NCBI GenBank assembly: GCA_010015805.1
Contig: ML978127.1
Span: 1,054,001-1,118,000 of the forward strand
DNA: 64,000 nt
Source of the DNA: Rhizodiscina lignyota
Taxonomy: Eukaryota > Ascomycota > Dothideomycetes > Aulographales > Rhizodiscinaceae
Direction: 5' to 3'
In this document: piece by piece, positions 44,265-55,054 of the stretch
Layout: each line of letters starts with the position of its first letter
Position numbering within the stretch: position 1 is the first letter of the stretch
The notes under the pieces: generated by a model
What the model saw: the letters and a program-made list of their open reading frames with translations, nothing else
Told to the model about the DNA's origin: nothing
Databases searched by the model: none
Position numbers and translations under genes: made by a program

Positions 44265-45916
44265 ATGTCGCGTGTCTTTATGCGTCCAATTCTTCGGACA
44301 CAGAGAAGCCATTGGAAACCCCAGAAGTCGCTCCACACTACTAGCAGAATGTCTTCCGCGGCAACCGCTGCTGCCCTGTATGCTGCGGCAGTGTCGCCAG
44401 CACAATTGACTGGTGCCGTACCTGAAGACGCGAAGGAGAGAAGACATCATCTCAAAGGAAAGAAAGGGTTCCAGAATCCGTCAGTACCGGAGCAGGATCC
44501 ACTTAAAAAAAAATAGCTGACTCAAGACATAGCTGGGACTCCTTCCGTGACCAGAATGGCTGGAATATCGGACGCGCCATGATATGGTATGACCCTCAAT
44601 GCTCAGCAACAACTGACACTAATTGTGAGAAGGCGCCATTTAACTGGCAAATCCAACAAGCCAGACACTTCACCACCGACCGTCCCTGTCCACGCACCTA
44701 CCTTTCTCCCATCCCGCAGTACCCAAAGCCTCCGCGCAACATGGCTTGGCCATGCATGCTATCTCGTCGAATTCCCGAGCGGCTTCCGCGTCCTCTTCGA
44801 TCCTGTCTTCACGCATAGATGCTCGCCATTTTCATGGATGGGTCCAGCGCGATACACCAAGGCGCCGTGCCAGATTGACGACATACCAATGGTCGACGCT
44901 GTGGTAATATCGCACAACCACTATGACCATCTGAGCCATCCAACGATTATGAGGATCAAGGAGAAGCACCCCGAGGTACATTTCTTCGTGCCGTTGGGGA
45001 ATAAGCGCTGGTTCGAGGAGGCGTGCGGAATCACGAATGTGACGGAGCTGGACTGGTGGGAGTCGCGCGACATTCGGCTGTCGCTTTCTCAGGCGAAGAC
45101 GGGGCCGAAGAGCGGGAGAGATATTATCGTCGAAAATGGCTCCGATTCTGAAAGCACCGCTCGCAGTGATTCGGGCGAGGACATCGTAGCGACAATAGGG
45201 TGTCTCCCGTGCCAGCACATGACAGCGAGGACTCCTTTCGACCGCATGCACACACTCTGGGCATCGTGGAGCGTCGAGAGCGGTGGAAAGAAGGTTTGGT
45301 TCGCAGGGTAAGCACCTCAGTAAATAATCACGATCACTGCTGGGTTTCATGTCGCGTCGCACGTGCTGGCGTCGAAATCAGGTTTAGTGCTTACCCAGCG
45401 TCGGAGGAGCATTATTTCAGCCCCGGTGAAAATTTGTGCTAACATTATCGTCTTCGCGCAGTGACACAGGATATCGTTCTGTTCCAGAGTCCTCGGATGG
45501 TGAGGACGACTATGGCGAGAAGTACAAGAGCTTGCCGCACTGCCCTGCATTTGCCCAGATCGGAGATCTGAGAGGGCCATTTGACTTGGGTCTTATTCCA
45601 ATTGGCGCGTACGATCCAAGATTCATTATGAGCCCAATGCATGCGAATCCAAAGGATGCGGTTAACATCTTTGTGGATTCGAAATGCAGACGGGCTTTGG
45701 GAATGCATTGGGGTACTTGGGTCCTCACAGAAGGTAAGCTAAATTATAGAATTGAGAAGGCGCGAAAATGCTGACGGGGACTCAGAGGATGTTCTTGAAC
45801 CGCCTAAGCTGCTGAGACAGGCACTAGCGGAGAAGGACATATTAGAATGGGGCATCTTTGACGTATGCGATATCGGCGAGAGCCGGGAATTTGCAGATAC
45901 GATGGACAAGCTGTAA
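44265..45916 (+). CDS. NAPE-PLD-like metallo-beta-lactamase-fold hydrolase, 448 aa
   Basis: Zinc hydrolase of the N-acyl-phosphatidylethanolamine phospholipase D family. The core reads [23 protein letters not shown], the metal motif is [12 protein letters not shown] (HxHxDH), and later ligands lie in [17 protein letters not shown] and ALGMHWGTW. The tail [18 protein letters not shown] is typical of the fungal group. Exons are 44265-44479, 44533-44586, 44633-45307, 45462-45733 and 45786-45916. Introns are 53, 46, 154 and 52 nt. The first joins GFQNP to WDSFRD and the second restores [16 protein letters not shown], both conserved. The N-terminus ([20 protein letters not shown], then KSLHTTSR) is Arg-rich, lacks acidic residues and ends like a mitochondrial presequence, so a mitochondrial location is likely. 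Confidence 0.93.
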
Positions 45917-46058
45917 CATTTCATTGCATTCTCTCATCTGTGTATTATTTGGCCTGAAAGGCGCAGGAGTTGGTGATTGGATTATTATTCTCAATTCGAC
46001 TCCGGAATATTTCAACCTCTTGTACATCCGGGCTATTTCTTCAATTTCCGAGTCCAGC

Positions 46059-46786
46059 TCAAAGTTCCAAGAAGACGAACGACATGAACGCCATCATTCC
46101 AATCACGAAATTACACGTCCAAACTCCAAATTCTGGTGTCGCTGCTCCGGCTTCTGCTTGAGTAGTCGCTGTCGGCTGCGAAGGCGCGCTATATGTCAGC
46201 GTTCTGGTGAAATTGAAGTTCGATGTTGCTCCCGGGGCCAATATCGACTTGTTAAAGAAAGGAATGGCCGTCGTATCAACCAGAACAGGTCCTGTTTTCG
46301 TGATATTTGCTGTTGTTGATGGAGCGAGAATGGTCGTGAGGATGTAAGCTGGTGGTGTCCGTGTAGTCACCGTGACGAGTGGATTTGATGAAGAGGAGGA
46401 GGAAGCGTAGAGACAAATGCTTGATGCGATGCTTGATGCGACTGCAAACCTTTATGTCAGCCGTTACGATCCGTTCCAAACCAGAAGAATCGCTACATAC
46501 GAGACTGGTCCTTGGAGTTGCAGTTCTGGCGGATGCCATAGTCCAGATCAGACATCATATGGCTATCTTTGCAGATGCATGCTGTGTCTGTAGGGTCGCA
46601 CGGGCTAGCAGCGAGGTCTTGGAAGATTCCATATTGCTTCGCGACTGTGTTAGCGACTGTGCTCGAAGTTGCACACTTGATAGTACTTACAGCACAGGAA
46701 GGAAGCTGACCGATATCAATTGTAGTCGTTTGTGCTGCGGAACATAACGACGCTGTGAGGACTGAGGAGATATGGAGGAGACGCAT
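46059..46786 (-). CDS. CFEM-like GPI-anchored surface protein, 204 aa
   Basis: Begins with a signal peptide (MRLLHISSVLTASLCSAAQ). The next region, IDIGQLPSCA then IFQDLAASPCDPTDTACICKD and YGIRQNC, follows CFEM spacing (Cx3DxxCxC). A Ser/Thr-rich stalk comes next (ASSSSSSNPLVTVTTRTP), and a hydrophobic C-terminus (NFVIGMMAFMSFVFLEL) suits GPI attachment. Exons are 46786-46691, 46636-46501 and 46441-46059. The first intron (46690-46637) is exactly 54 nt and open in frame. Retention would add 18 residues including one Cys. Counting the spliced form, fewer than the eight canonical CFEM cysteines are present, so it is an atypical member. A surface or haem/iron-related role is known for some relatives only. 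Confidence 0.75.
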
Positions 46787-47245
46787 CTTGCAAGTACAAG
46801 TTTCATCCAGTGTCCAGTTTATCGAACTTCGGGGCCTTGAAGGCACCCTCTGTTTTTGAGACACTCCGCATCATTATGGCTTTCCGCTTGCACAGTATCT
46901 TTTCGAATTCCTCAAACTGAAGGCCATTCAAGTTTTCCGTCCGCTTTCGCAGCAAAGTTCTAATGTTGAGACGGTTGTGGTGTGTCACCCGTCCGCGCTG
47001 CGATTGGTCTGGAATGTGGACGTTTCCCAATGCAGACAGTAACAAAGACCGATCCAGTTAAGCGCTAATCTTTCGCCGCAATCACTCGTGGGCGACGGCA
47101 GATTCCATTCGCTCTTTGTTCGGATTCTAGATTGGGTAATACTTGGCCACAGACTTGGTTGCGACGTCATTGGGAGGTTCTACGGGTAAGGCTGGAGAGA
47201 CCCAGCGCATATAATAAAGATGTGGGGAATCGTCCGGGGGCCGAG
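46787..47245. other. divergent upstream region
   Basis: A 459-bp spacer between the CFEM-like gene and the small plus-strand gene. It presumably holds both promoters. No clear motif was found. Confidence 0.4.
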
Positions 47246-47760
47246 ATGGCTAATAGTCCTCTTGACCCACTTCACATTCGCACAGGAACAGCTCTTTGTG
47301 AGACACCTCAATTTCCGATCCTCATGCATCCTAACGATGCCCACTTGAGTCCGCCTTGCTCGCCAACAGCTCCGGGGGTCCAAAATGGTGTCAGCGTCTA
47401 TTCTAGGTTAGCCTCCCTCGCGTGACTCTCATATGAAGAAGTATAATAACTATCCTTAGGAGATTGTCAACCCATATTGCATCTCTTCTAGCGGAAGCCA
47501 CCCGCACTGCTGCGACTCGAGAATGTATCCCACCAGCTCATTTACCAACATCCAAAGGCAATCTCATGAGTGCCGGAGCGGCTGCGGAGATGGAGGCGAC
47601 AATGGCAAGGTTATCGTTAGACTCGAATACGGTTCCAAGAGTGCGCATGGTGAAAGTTGAGAAAGAAGGCGATGACGAGAACTCCGCGGCGGAGAAGAGG
47701 AAGTCGATGAACAAACATAGATTACGTTTGAGCCTGAGTGAGAGGAGAACATCAATATGA
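47246..47760 (+). CDS. small unknown protein, 153 aa, two exons
   Basis: Spliced gene supported by phase. Exon 1 (47246-47406) encodes MANSPLDPLHIRTGTALCE through VQNGVSVYSR. The 53-nt intron 47407-47459 (GTTAGC...CCTTAG) joins it to exon 2 (47460-47760), giving RLSTHIASLLAEATRTAATR and so on. The middle is Ala-rich helical (SAGAAAEMEATMARLSLDSN). The C-terminus is basic (EKRKSMNKHRLRLSLSERRTSI) and may be a nucleic-acid-binding or nuclear segment. No domain is recognised. Similar small Ser/Arg-tailed proteins are widespread but uncharacterised in filamentous fungi. Confidence 0.6.
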
Positions 47761-48765
47761 AATTTTGTAAAAGAAATGGATTTTTTGATATGAGACGAGC
47801 GTATCGAAACGTTTCATTGATTTCCATAGCAAATTCAATGCCATTTTGGGCAGCTGTTTTGCGCACGAGCTCACGCTCGCCACTCTCCCCGAAGTAATCT
47901 TTGTCCGCACAAGAGGACTCGAACAAATGTTCTGCTAAACAGATATCCGAACTTAAGGCTCTACGCTAATAAAGTCGAGTGGATGTTATTCTTGACGTGA
48001 ATTGAAGATTTTGGCTCCGCGCCGTGGCTCTGCTCTATTGGGCACCCTTGAGTTTAACGCAGGAAGACAGTAGTGACACTGCTTGTCGAGCATGATCTCT
48101 TAGGCATTTAGTGTAGCTTCGGAGATGTACAAAGGATGAGGTTGAAAAGATGAGCCCCAAAAGTGGAGGCTTCAGGTTAAAACGTTGTCGAAGTTCATGG
48201 AGGTACGATACCGCGTTTTAGAGAACGTCGGAATCCGCCTAAGAAAAGACACCTACCTCCGTGCGGCTTCCTTGGGTTCGCCTAAAATGTTCAATCAGAC
48301 GCCTGTCCACCAAGAGCACGGAAGCTTCGGTAAAAGTAATATAACCCAGACATTTTTTTAACAACTGAAGCTATGTACATAAGAACAGCCTGCCGTGCTT
48401 GCATGGGTCGCGTGCGGTGCAAGTAATCTACGATCAGCCTTGCAAATAGCGTACAACGGGGGTTGCTCTATCAAAACTGGGGAGAGATCGGATGGAATTA
48501 AAATATCCTACTGGGCCGGGGCTTTGAGGCGCCGTCGGAATGTCTCTGTAAGACTTACTTCTGCCCAGGTGCCAGCTGAGCCAAGTTCCTTCTACATCAC
48601 TCCGTCTTACATACACGAAGTTACATGGAAAAAGATGTATTTATAAGGCGCGTCCTCTGAAACTAAAGAGACATCCAGCGCATCTCTCATCTTTTGTTGC
48701 TATCTAAGTAGCAGTCACTGCGCCGTTCCTTTCGAGCCTCTTCCCCCAATTTCGTGGATATCGCT
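47761..48765. other. intergenic, no gene seen
   Basis: About 1 kb. A TATTTATAAG element at 48639-48648, about 118 bases before the next start, is a likely TATA box for the SnoaL-like gene. Nothing else is assigned. Confidence 0.5.
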
Positions 48766-49290
48766 ATGGCATCCCTCCAGGAGTCCGCTGAGGCATATGT
48801 CCAGAAATATGCCGCTGAAATCTCGACAGGCAAAGAGCTCATGGAAGCGACGAGCGAAGAAGATCAACAAGCCAGGGTCGATGGTTTTTGCAAAAAGATG
48901 ACTAGCTTTTTCCTTCCAAAGCCTGTGCTGTTTGGAATGCCCGGTCCGCCACAGCAGTGGGCCTCACACGAAGCAGGGCAGCAGATGCTCAAGACCGTGA
49001 TAGGGCGGTACATTGACTTCGGTATCGGATTCCAAGGGGCTCTCAAGTCGAGCAAGGTCCGGGTTCTCTATGATCACGGTGGATTCGGCGCTTGCCTGGT
49101 CGATATCATCTGGACGACAATACCACATGCGAAGAGCGGGCTTGAGCCGTGGGATATGCACGGAATGTACGGGTATCGCAAGCTGCAAACCGGTGAAGAG
49201 GGCTGGGAATTGGGATATAATGACGATGAAATTGCGAACCTCTTGAAGCGTTTTCCGAACTTCTTCGAGGGTATGGGACCACCTCAGTGA
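48766..49290 (+). CDS. hypothetical protein, possibly NTF2/SnoaL-like, 174 aa
   Basis: Single-exon gene. The start is ATG 48766 (MASLQESAEAYVQKYAAEI); the frame is open a little further upstream but has no earlier ATG nearby. An N-terminal helix is followed by a stretch with alternating strands (LKSSKVRVLYDHGGFGACLV, DIIWTTIPH, MYGYRKLQTGEEGWELGYN). That layout is compatible with an NTF2-like cone fold as in SnoaL-type proteins. No signal peptide or membrane segment is seen. A TATA element sits upstream at 48639-48648. The fold assignment is tentative. Confidence 0.65.
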   Translation: MASLQESAEAYVQKYAAEISTGKELMEATSEEDQQARVDGFCKKMTSFFLPKPVLFGMPGPPQQWASHEAGQQMLKTVIGRYIDFGIGFQGALKSSKVRVLYDHGGFGACLVDIIWTTIPHAKSGLEPWDMHGMYGYRKLQTGEEGWELGYNDDEIANLLKRFPNFFEGMGPPQ

Positions 49291-50900
49291 GATCCAAGAG
49301 GGGAAGGAAAGAACAACGGAACTAAATTTAAAGGATGTGAAGTGCAGAACAGGGCATAGTTCAGAAAGTATGCACAAACGGATGGTTGATACAATAGCAG
49401 TTGTGCCAAGCGCGAGTTCTTCAGAAAGCTCCGTTGTAAGAATCTATCGCCGTTTAGATCGTCATGCTTGCCTTCTTAAAAGTTTTTTGTTTGTGATTGG
49501 ACTGGTTTTCAGATACATGCTGAAATGCAACAGTCATAAAGTTGCTGACGTTGTTGGAGTCTTCCGCGGAAAGGGGGTTGTACGGAATGATCATTGGATG
49601 GCTCGACTATCTGCAATGTGGAACCCCAAAGCCTCACAGCTTTACAGACTGCCTCTTCCGGTATAGAGTTTGAGATTGTCGGGAATTTCGACGACCAGCA
49701 GCAATTCAATTAGTGCTCTACCATTATGTATAGTAGATGGATTTAAGAGGAAGATGAAACTCCGCCTTTCGGAGGTCCTTTCTGGCCTGTAACGTTTAGA
49801 GTCTCTTGCATCGCCTTGACTGAATGTCTCCTTCCAGTTAATATTCCTGTATCGAAGGAGCACAGTTGAGAGATCCCATCGCTCGCATTTAGAGTGAGGA
49901 TGGAGTCTTCTGCACCCAGAGCTGAGAGCAATAACGGATTAATGAAGTAACACCGGCGCAGCTTTGGACGAGCGAATGTGGCCGAGAGTGGTATATAAAG
50001 GAGAGACAATCTACCTCATGCGTCTAGATTAAGCATAGAGATCATCCTTTCAATTCCTCTGATCAAGCTTCAAGCACCAACTGCAAATTCCAAGATGTAT
50101 GCCTTTACTTTTCTCGTCCAAGCTCACTTGTTAGGTATCTTTATAAGAAAATGTCATATGGTATTGCTGTAAGAAAGCTGAAACCTAGAATTTACTGTAC
50201 CGCCAAACTGCTGCTCAAGCTTGAAACGGTGGAGTAATCATGCTGTGCAGGGCATTCCCTCTTGAGGAGCCCGGAGCATCGATCATCGTACACACAGAAA
50301 TGGGTTGAAATTGGAAGTTAGGTAATTCAAGGCTGCAGACGACGGGAGTGATCAATCACAATCACATTATGAGATGACGAGGCTTGGCGCCTTGTCCAAC
50401 AAATTCGAAGCTCTGCGCCCGACGCGGAAGCCCGCACGCCTTTGCACGTGTTGCATAATGCATGCGCAACAGCTTCCATGCAAGCGATAAGAACAAAAAT
50501 AGCAGCCCAGAATACGAATCTGAATAATGGAAGATCCTCATGTTGCAGGTGGCTGGAAGAGATGCGGTGCATCCTTTCTCCGCACTCATCCATCCGTTCT
50601 GCCCAGCCACCAGCTTCACCTCGCTCGGTCGCACCAATCGTGCGGCTAGCGACATGCGGGTCCCTGACGTGACGCACCTTCGCAGCCGAAGCACAGGGCG
50701 TCCCTTGCCTGCTTGCTGCTCGCCGCAGCTCATTGCCCACAGAGCCGGTTGCCCCCAGCTCCAGCCTTTTCCCAGAGAGCTTCCGGCAGCTCCAGCTCGC
50801 CCTCCTCCCCCTTCGCCTGGAATCTCACCACCACTTTTCTTCCTCCAACCTTCCCGTCCCCCTCCCCCCATACATTACCTTCGGCCGAGAGACAGCAGCA
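49291..50900. other. intergenic, with an orphan TATA-like promoter
   Basis: About 1.6 kb. A GTATATAAAG element at 49991-50000 is followed by a leader-like sequence and ATG 50095, but only 25 codons follow before a stop. From 50640 onward the sequence is C-rich on the plus strand, probably the promoter and leader of the acidic protein gene that starts at 50901. Confidence 0.45.
49991..50000 (+). promoter_or_regulatory. TATA box without an obvious gene
   Basis: GTATATAAAG, about 100 bases before an ATG in good context (CCAAGATG at 50095). The short frame that follows (MYAFTFLVQAHLLGIF...) stops after 25 codons. It could head a spliced mini-gene, a non-coding RNA or a decayed gene. Confidence 0.35.
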
Positions 50901-51622
50901 ATGTCCACACGCAAGAGAAAGCAAGAGGAGGAAGAGCTCCAGGCTCTCCCATCCGACGAGGAGGACGAAGAAGAGGAGTAAGTGCCCGCCTTGCTTTGAC
51001 GTCATGCGCTTTTTCCACCCACGTTGTCGCACTGTTGCGCAAACGGGTCAATTGTTGTCGCGGAGTCTTTCTGTATGCATTATGAATTGATTGAATCCAA
51101 TTTTGCCCGCCTTTCTCTCGTCTCGAACTGCTTATTGCTGTTGATTTGCCCCGCAAGGCTGACGCGACCCCTTTTGTGACAGGTATGAAGAGGACGACGA
51201 AGAGGAGTATGATGAGGAGGACGATGAAGAAGACGAAGAAGACGCCGTGGAAGAACCTGCTCGTTCGTTCACCCTCTGAGACCCCTCCAGTGCGCCCAAG
51301 AAGCTCTTCTAACACCGCATCAGCTCCCAAAGCCAAGAAGCAGAAGATTGCCCAGCCTCCTCCCGAAGAGGAAGAGGACGAAGAAGAGCCCGAGGGCGAG
51401 GAGGATGATGAAGATGGAGAACCAGAGAAGGATGATGATGAGGAAGATGATGCAAATGGCGAAGCTGATGGCAAGAAGCCTGTTGAGAAGCCTGCCAAGT
51501 CTGGTGTTGCTGCTCCTCCTGCTGCTGCTCCTGCTGCCGCTGCTGCGAAGGCCAAGGTGGCCAATGCCCCCAAGGAGGCTGATTTGGCTGAGATCGAGGA
51601 CGATGACGATGATGATGAGTAA
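50901..51622 (+). CDS. highly acidic nuclear-type protein, 151 aa
   Basis: Starts MSTRKRKQEEEELQALPSDEE, a basic cluster followed by long Asp/Glu runs. It continues through an Ala/Pro linker (KSGVAAPPAAAPAAAAAKAK) and ends DLAEIEDDDDDDE. Exons are 50901-50977, 51183-51262 and 51324-51622. The 205-nt first intron (50978-51182) is well supported. The second (51263-51323, GTTCGT donor) was chosen because it is the simplest way to pass from the EEPA frame to the PPKAKKQKIAQPPP frame. The composition resembles histone-chaperone or ribosome-biogenesis acidic proteins, and KKQK could help nuclear import. No folded domain is visible and no function is assigned. Confidence 0.65.
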
Positions 51623-51990
51623 ATGGATCGGTGGACATCTGTGGACGATATCTGAGTGTAATGGGCTTTGGGATATGGCTGGCTCTATAACTCTGGAGGT
51701 ATGATAAGTAACAAAAATCAAGGAAATAGGTCGCGAATTGCCTTCAAGAACCTCTCAATTGTATCTTCCAGTTTGTTCCGGGACATAGGTTGAGGCCTCG
51801 CAGACCGAGTTTGTGCTGCAGCGGCGAAAGAGGCAGGAACGCCAGGCAGCCTCATTCATTTTATCTCTTCAACCTCACTTTCAATCTTTCGACTCCTACC
51901 TCTTCACTACATTCATTGACAGCTCACTACATTCGTTGACAGCCATCAGGTTTCTCTTGCGTTTCAAAAGTCGGCTGTTTATCATTCGCG
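51623..51990. other. intergenic, promoter side of the BTB gene
   Basis: A 368-bp spacer. It contains two nearly identical CATTCATTGACAGCTCACTACATTCGTTGACAG-type segments in tandem around 51911-51942, a small direct duplication. No gene is seen. Confidence 0.45.
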
Positions 51991-53398
51991 ATGTCAATGG
52001 TACGTGTCCTCTGTATTTGACGCGTTCATCGCGCTTCCGCACCCTTCTAGCTTTCATAGCTGCGGCTTACCCAATTACAGGCGACTTCCCTACCGCAAAA
52101 GAAGATACTGAGCTATGATCCAAGGTCGCGACCCATTGACGCAGTGCTCGATCCCAAGGGCGATGTCGTGTTCGTCGTCGGCACAGGTCAGCCGAAGCTG
52201 ATTCGAGTGTCCTCGCAAGTCATGTCAAAAGCGTCACCTTACTTCCAAAACCTATTTGGTCCAAATTTTGCTGAGGGTGTTGCCCTCAAAAATGAAAAAT
52301 TGTGAGTGCTGACGTAAAACAAAGTAGAGCTCATCGCACTGACAGTTGTCTTAACCTGCAGGGCGAAACCTCTCGAAGTTCCCCTTCGTGATGATCACCC
52401 AGTCGCGATGGAGATCCTGTGCCGCCATATTCATGGAGAGCCCATGCTCGTATTAATTCTCGGAACCCTAGAGCGCCTATCAGTTCTTGCGGATCAGTAT
52501 CTGTGCGTCGACAATATTCGAGCCTCTGTACTCATCTCGTTACGCAGTCTGCTGGGCTCACTCAATGCCTTGTCAATCGATAATTCGGTGAAAGTTCTGA
52601 AAATCGCCCGTATCTTCGAGGATGCTACAACTTTCAAAAAGGTTTCTGCAAGACTTATCTGGATGCTCTCACCTCGAGAGAGCGACCCATGGTCATTTCA
52701 ACCGCAAGAGACGCGTTGGGATGAAATTGGTCTTCAGGATTCCGAGGCTGCTCATATACGCAATGTCGCTTCATACCAGACAAGGCATGCGTGGATTGAG
52801 CTGCATATAGGATTTGACAAGAAGAGGCGCCAGCTTCTAAATCCGCAAGAGGGACAAGTTGGGCAGTCAAGCGCTATGACGTCTGTTACTGGCCCCGGGA
52901 CTGCTTCATGGTCATCAGTCACGGCAGTGTCTGCAAAATTCTGCACTCATCTTGGAGTGTGAGCGAATGCGACTCCCTATTTTCTCTCTATGTTCTCAAC
53001 CTACAGACTTGGCCCTTTTCGAGATCGAGAAGTCCTTAGCATCTCTGAAGAATCAAGATTTCATCAATGCCTGCAATCTACAAGACATTGGTGGGAATCA
53101 TGAAGGTTGCAAAGTTTGTCGATTTGACCTAAAGAATTTTGTCGCAAGCATGGAAGAAAAGATGAAAGAGGAAGTGTCTGGTTTCTGTCTAGGCTGCTTA
53201 CGAGGTGGAGTAGCAGCAAGCAAGCACGGACGAACAGACGACTGTCCGACGAGCAGACACGACCACCACGTTCTTGAAAACGACACTGCAGCGTCAGAGA
53301 GCTTCCGGAAGAGTCATGTTCCATCCATACGTCCGCCGAAGTTCAGAGTGGAATTACGATCCATGTCTAGTTGCGAGCACACCGCTAAGGACACTTGA
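51991..53398 (+). CDS. BTB/POZ domain protein, with an apparent frameshift
   Basis: Fungal BTB/POZ protein, a family of protein-interaction adaptors. A 9-nt first exon (51991-51999, MSM) is joined by an 81-nt intron (52000-52080) to ATSLPQKKILSYDPRSRPID, then VLDPKGDVVFVVGTGQPKLI and VSSQVMSKASPYFQNLFGPNF, the BTB core. Intron 52302-52361 follows, then exon 52362-52962 with DDHPVAMEILCRHIHGE, LADQYLCVDNIRASV and so on. The frame closes at 52962 (FCTHLGV), giving 276 aa. The sequence that should follow continues in another frame from about 52952 (ERMRLPIFSLCSQPTDLALF, then EIEKSLASLKN, CKVCRFDLKNFV, GFCLGCLRGG), which is the usual C-terminal part of such proteins. No in-phase intron was found, so a one-base frameshift or sequencing error is likely. 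Confidence 0.75.
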
Positions 53399-53739
53399 AT
53401 TTGCTTTGAGCTATGTGAGTTGTGTTTGAAGCTGTGCATTTGAAGCCCAGAATCACTCTCATTACAGTTGTGCTCACCGCCAACTGATTTCTTCTTATGG
53501 AGGTCTGAATAAGGACCTAGAGTTATGCTGCTTTGCTGCTGGAGGAGACTCGGGTCTCAGGAGAAGGTGAATCTCTATGGAACATTCGAGTTATATCTTG
53601 CTTCTCTGGTAAAGGAAATTTCAGCATTGCCCTAATGTCGCCCGTGCTATTTCAGAATAAGACCAATTGTGTTGCGACTCTTTATTCCGATCCAAAATCG
53701 TCCTCTGTTTCATCTGCCTTCTAATCATACTCTCAATTT
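53399..53739. other. intergenic between BTB gene and BTB relic
   Basis: A 341-bp stretch without a recognisable feature. Confidence 0.4.
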
Positions 53740-54130
53740 AAACACTTTGTTGAAACAACAGTAAATCTCCATGATGCTGATCGCGTCGAGATTCCGCCCC
53801 AACTAATAATGGCGGTGTCGCCGACACCGAATGTCTGTGTTGTCTTTGTCTGGGGTGATGCGAAAGACACGAACATTCCAGTCTCGTCATACATACTCTC
53901 TTACGCCTCAAGGTCTTCAGCGCCATGTTCAATGGAAACTTGGCTGAAGCGCAGAACTTGCGAGCAGTCGATTGCAGAGAGTTGTGGATGAGTGTATTAG
54001 CGAGACGCTAGAGGATAAATTGCGGATATTTGGCGGAGACGCGGAACGAGTGCTGCACCCAGCAATGGAGGTATGTTGAATTCTCAAGATGGTCGGCGCC
54101 AGCGGAGGACACTCCTGAAGCAACATCTCC
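53740..54130 (+). pseudogene. BTB/POZ gene relic
   Basis: The plus strand reads HDADRVEIPPQLIMAV, SPTPNVCVVFVWGDAKDT and PVSSYILSYASR in one frame, then continues in another with VFSAMFNGNLAEAQNLRAVD. These are the successive strands and helices of a BTB core (VSSYxLSxASxVFxAMFxG). The frame change at about 53910, early stops around 54015 and the missing C-terminal part indicate a decayed copy. It lies directly after the BTB gene in the same orientation, suggesting an old tandem duplication. Length and divergence do not allow an age estimate. Confidence 0.55.
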
Positions 54131-54664
54131 ACCAACACAAAATCGTAGCGTAGTAGCTCATCATAGCAACACGTGCTGACGTGCGTCCGAGCATTTATTT
54201 CCCTCTATTTTGGAGTCATCAACCTCTTTAACCACTAACTCCGATTGAACTTAACCAATACACCTAGCGCACAAGAGCCACGGTACACTGCAGCTCTCAT
54301 TGGTACGCCGTAGCCGGAGGGCAAACTGCAACGCGTTGGAATGCTGCTCTGGCACCCACACCTTGTAGCTATTCCTTATGGTGGCCTCCCGAGGTCTGAA
54401 GCCGTGGAGTAGTCGATCCGCACTAGATCACATGCAATTGTTTTTGCTGGCGGACGACCTGCAGTAGACACTACATCGAATCCCACACATGACCACAGTC
54501 ACATAGCTGCTGAGGCCGAGGAGAACATTTATCCGACATCGCGGAATGCGCTCGATATCATCAGAGTCGTGAGATTTTTATATCTCATCGAAGCTGATGT
54601 TATCTTAATCCAATGTTGTGAGGACCTCGTCTAGAGCACAGCCAGTGAATGTCACTAAAATAGG
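54131..54664. other. intergenic, no gene seen
   Basis: About 0.5 kb without an identifiable gene or repeat. Confidence 0.4.
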
Positions 54665-55054
54665 TTATATCAACCTTGGCGACGTAATTTCAGGAGCTGT
54701 TGGGTTGCAGATTTTGGCGTGGAGAGTGGACGTTTGGCCAAATTCCCGAGAATTATTCGAAGATGTGTTCGTTGCGTTTGAGCCTCTAGTTGCTCTGCGG
54801 GCGTATCGTCCCATGTCAAGAAGTTGGATGCTCGCACCGGGTCTGCTGGCAACTGCTGCTCCCACTTCTTCCTTCAGGTGCGTTTCTTTATTTCCTTGTA
54901 CGTCCAACATTACTCCATCAGCATCATAGCACACATGCTCAGTGCCTTCTAGTTTTGCCTCTTCCTGCTCATCATCGTCATCAACCGGCTCTTCAAAGAC
55001 ACGGTTGGATGGTACAGGCTCCTCATTAGAGATCAACTCTCCGCGACTATACAT
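54665..55054 (-). CDS. possible small acidic protein, 129 aa
   Basis: An open frame with biased composition: an N-terminal acidic region (RVFEEPVDDDDEQEEAKLEG), then a hydrophilic Gly/Ser/Asn/Thr-rich part (GSNATNTSSNNSREF). No intron or family is recognised, and there is no supporting neighbour. It could be a real small gene, an exon of a larger gene, or chance. Listed because the coding bias is stronger than in other frames of this interval. Confidence 0.25.
   Translation of the reverse strand: MYSRGELISNEEPVPSNRVFEEPVDDDDEQEEAKLEGTEHVCYDADGVMLDVQGNKETHLKEEVGAAVASRPGASIQLLDMGRYARRATRGSNATNTSSNNSREFGQTSTLHAKICNPTAPEITSPRLI

Noticed and set aside
50875-51573. 232-codon minus-strand Ser-rich frame
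   Set aside because: It is the antisense of Asp/Glu codon runs in the acidic protein gene.
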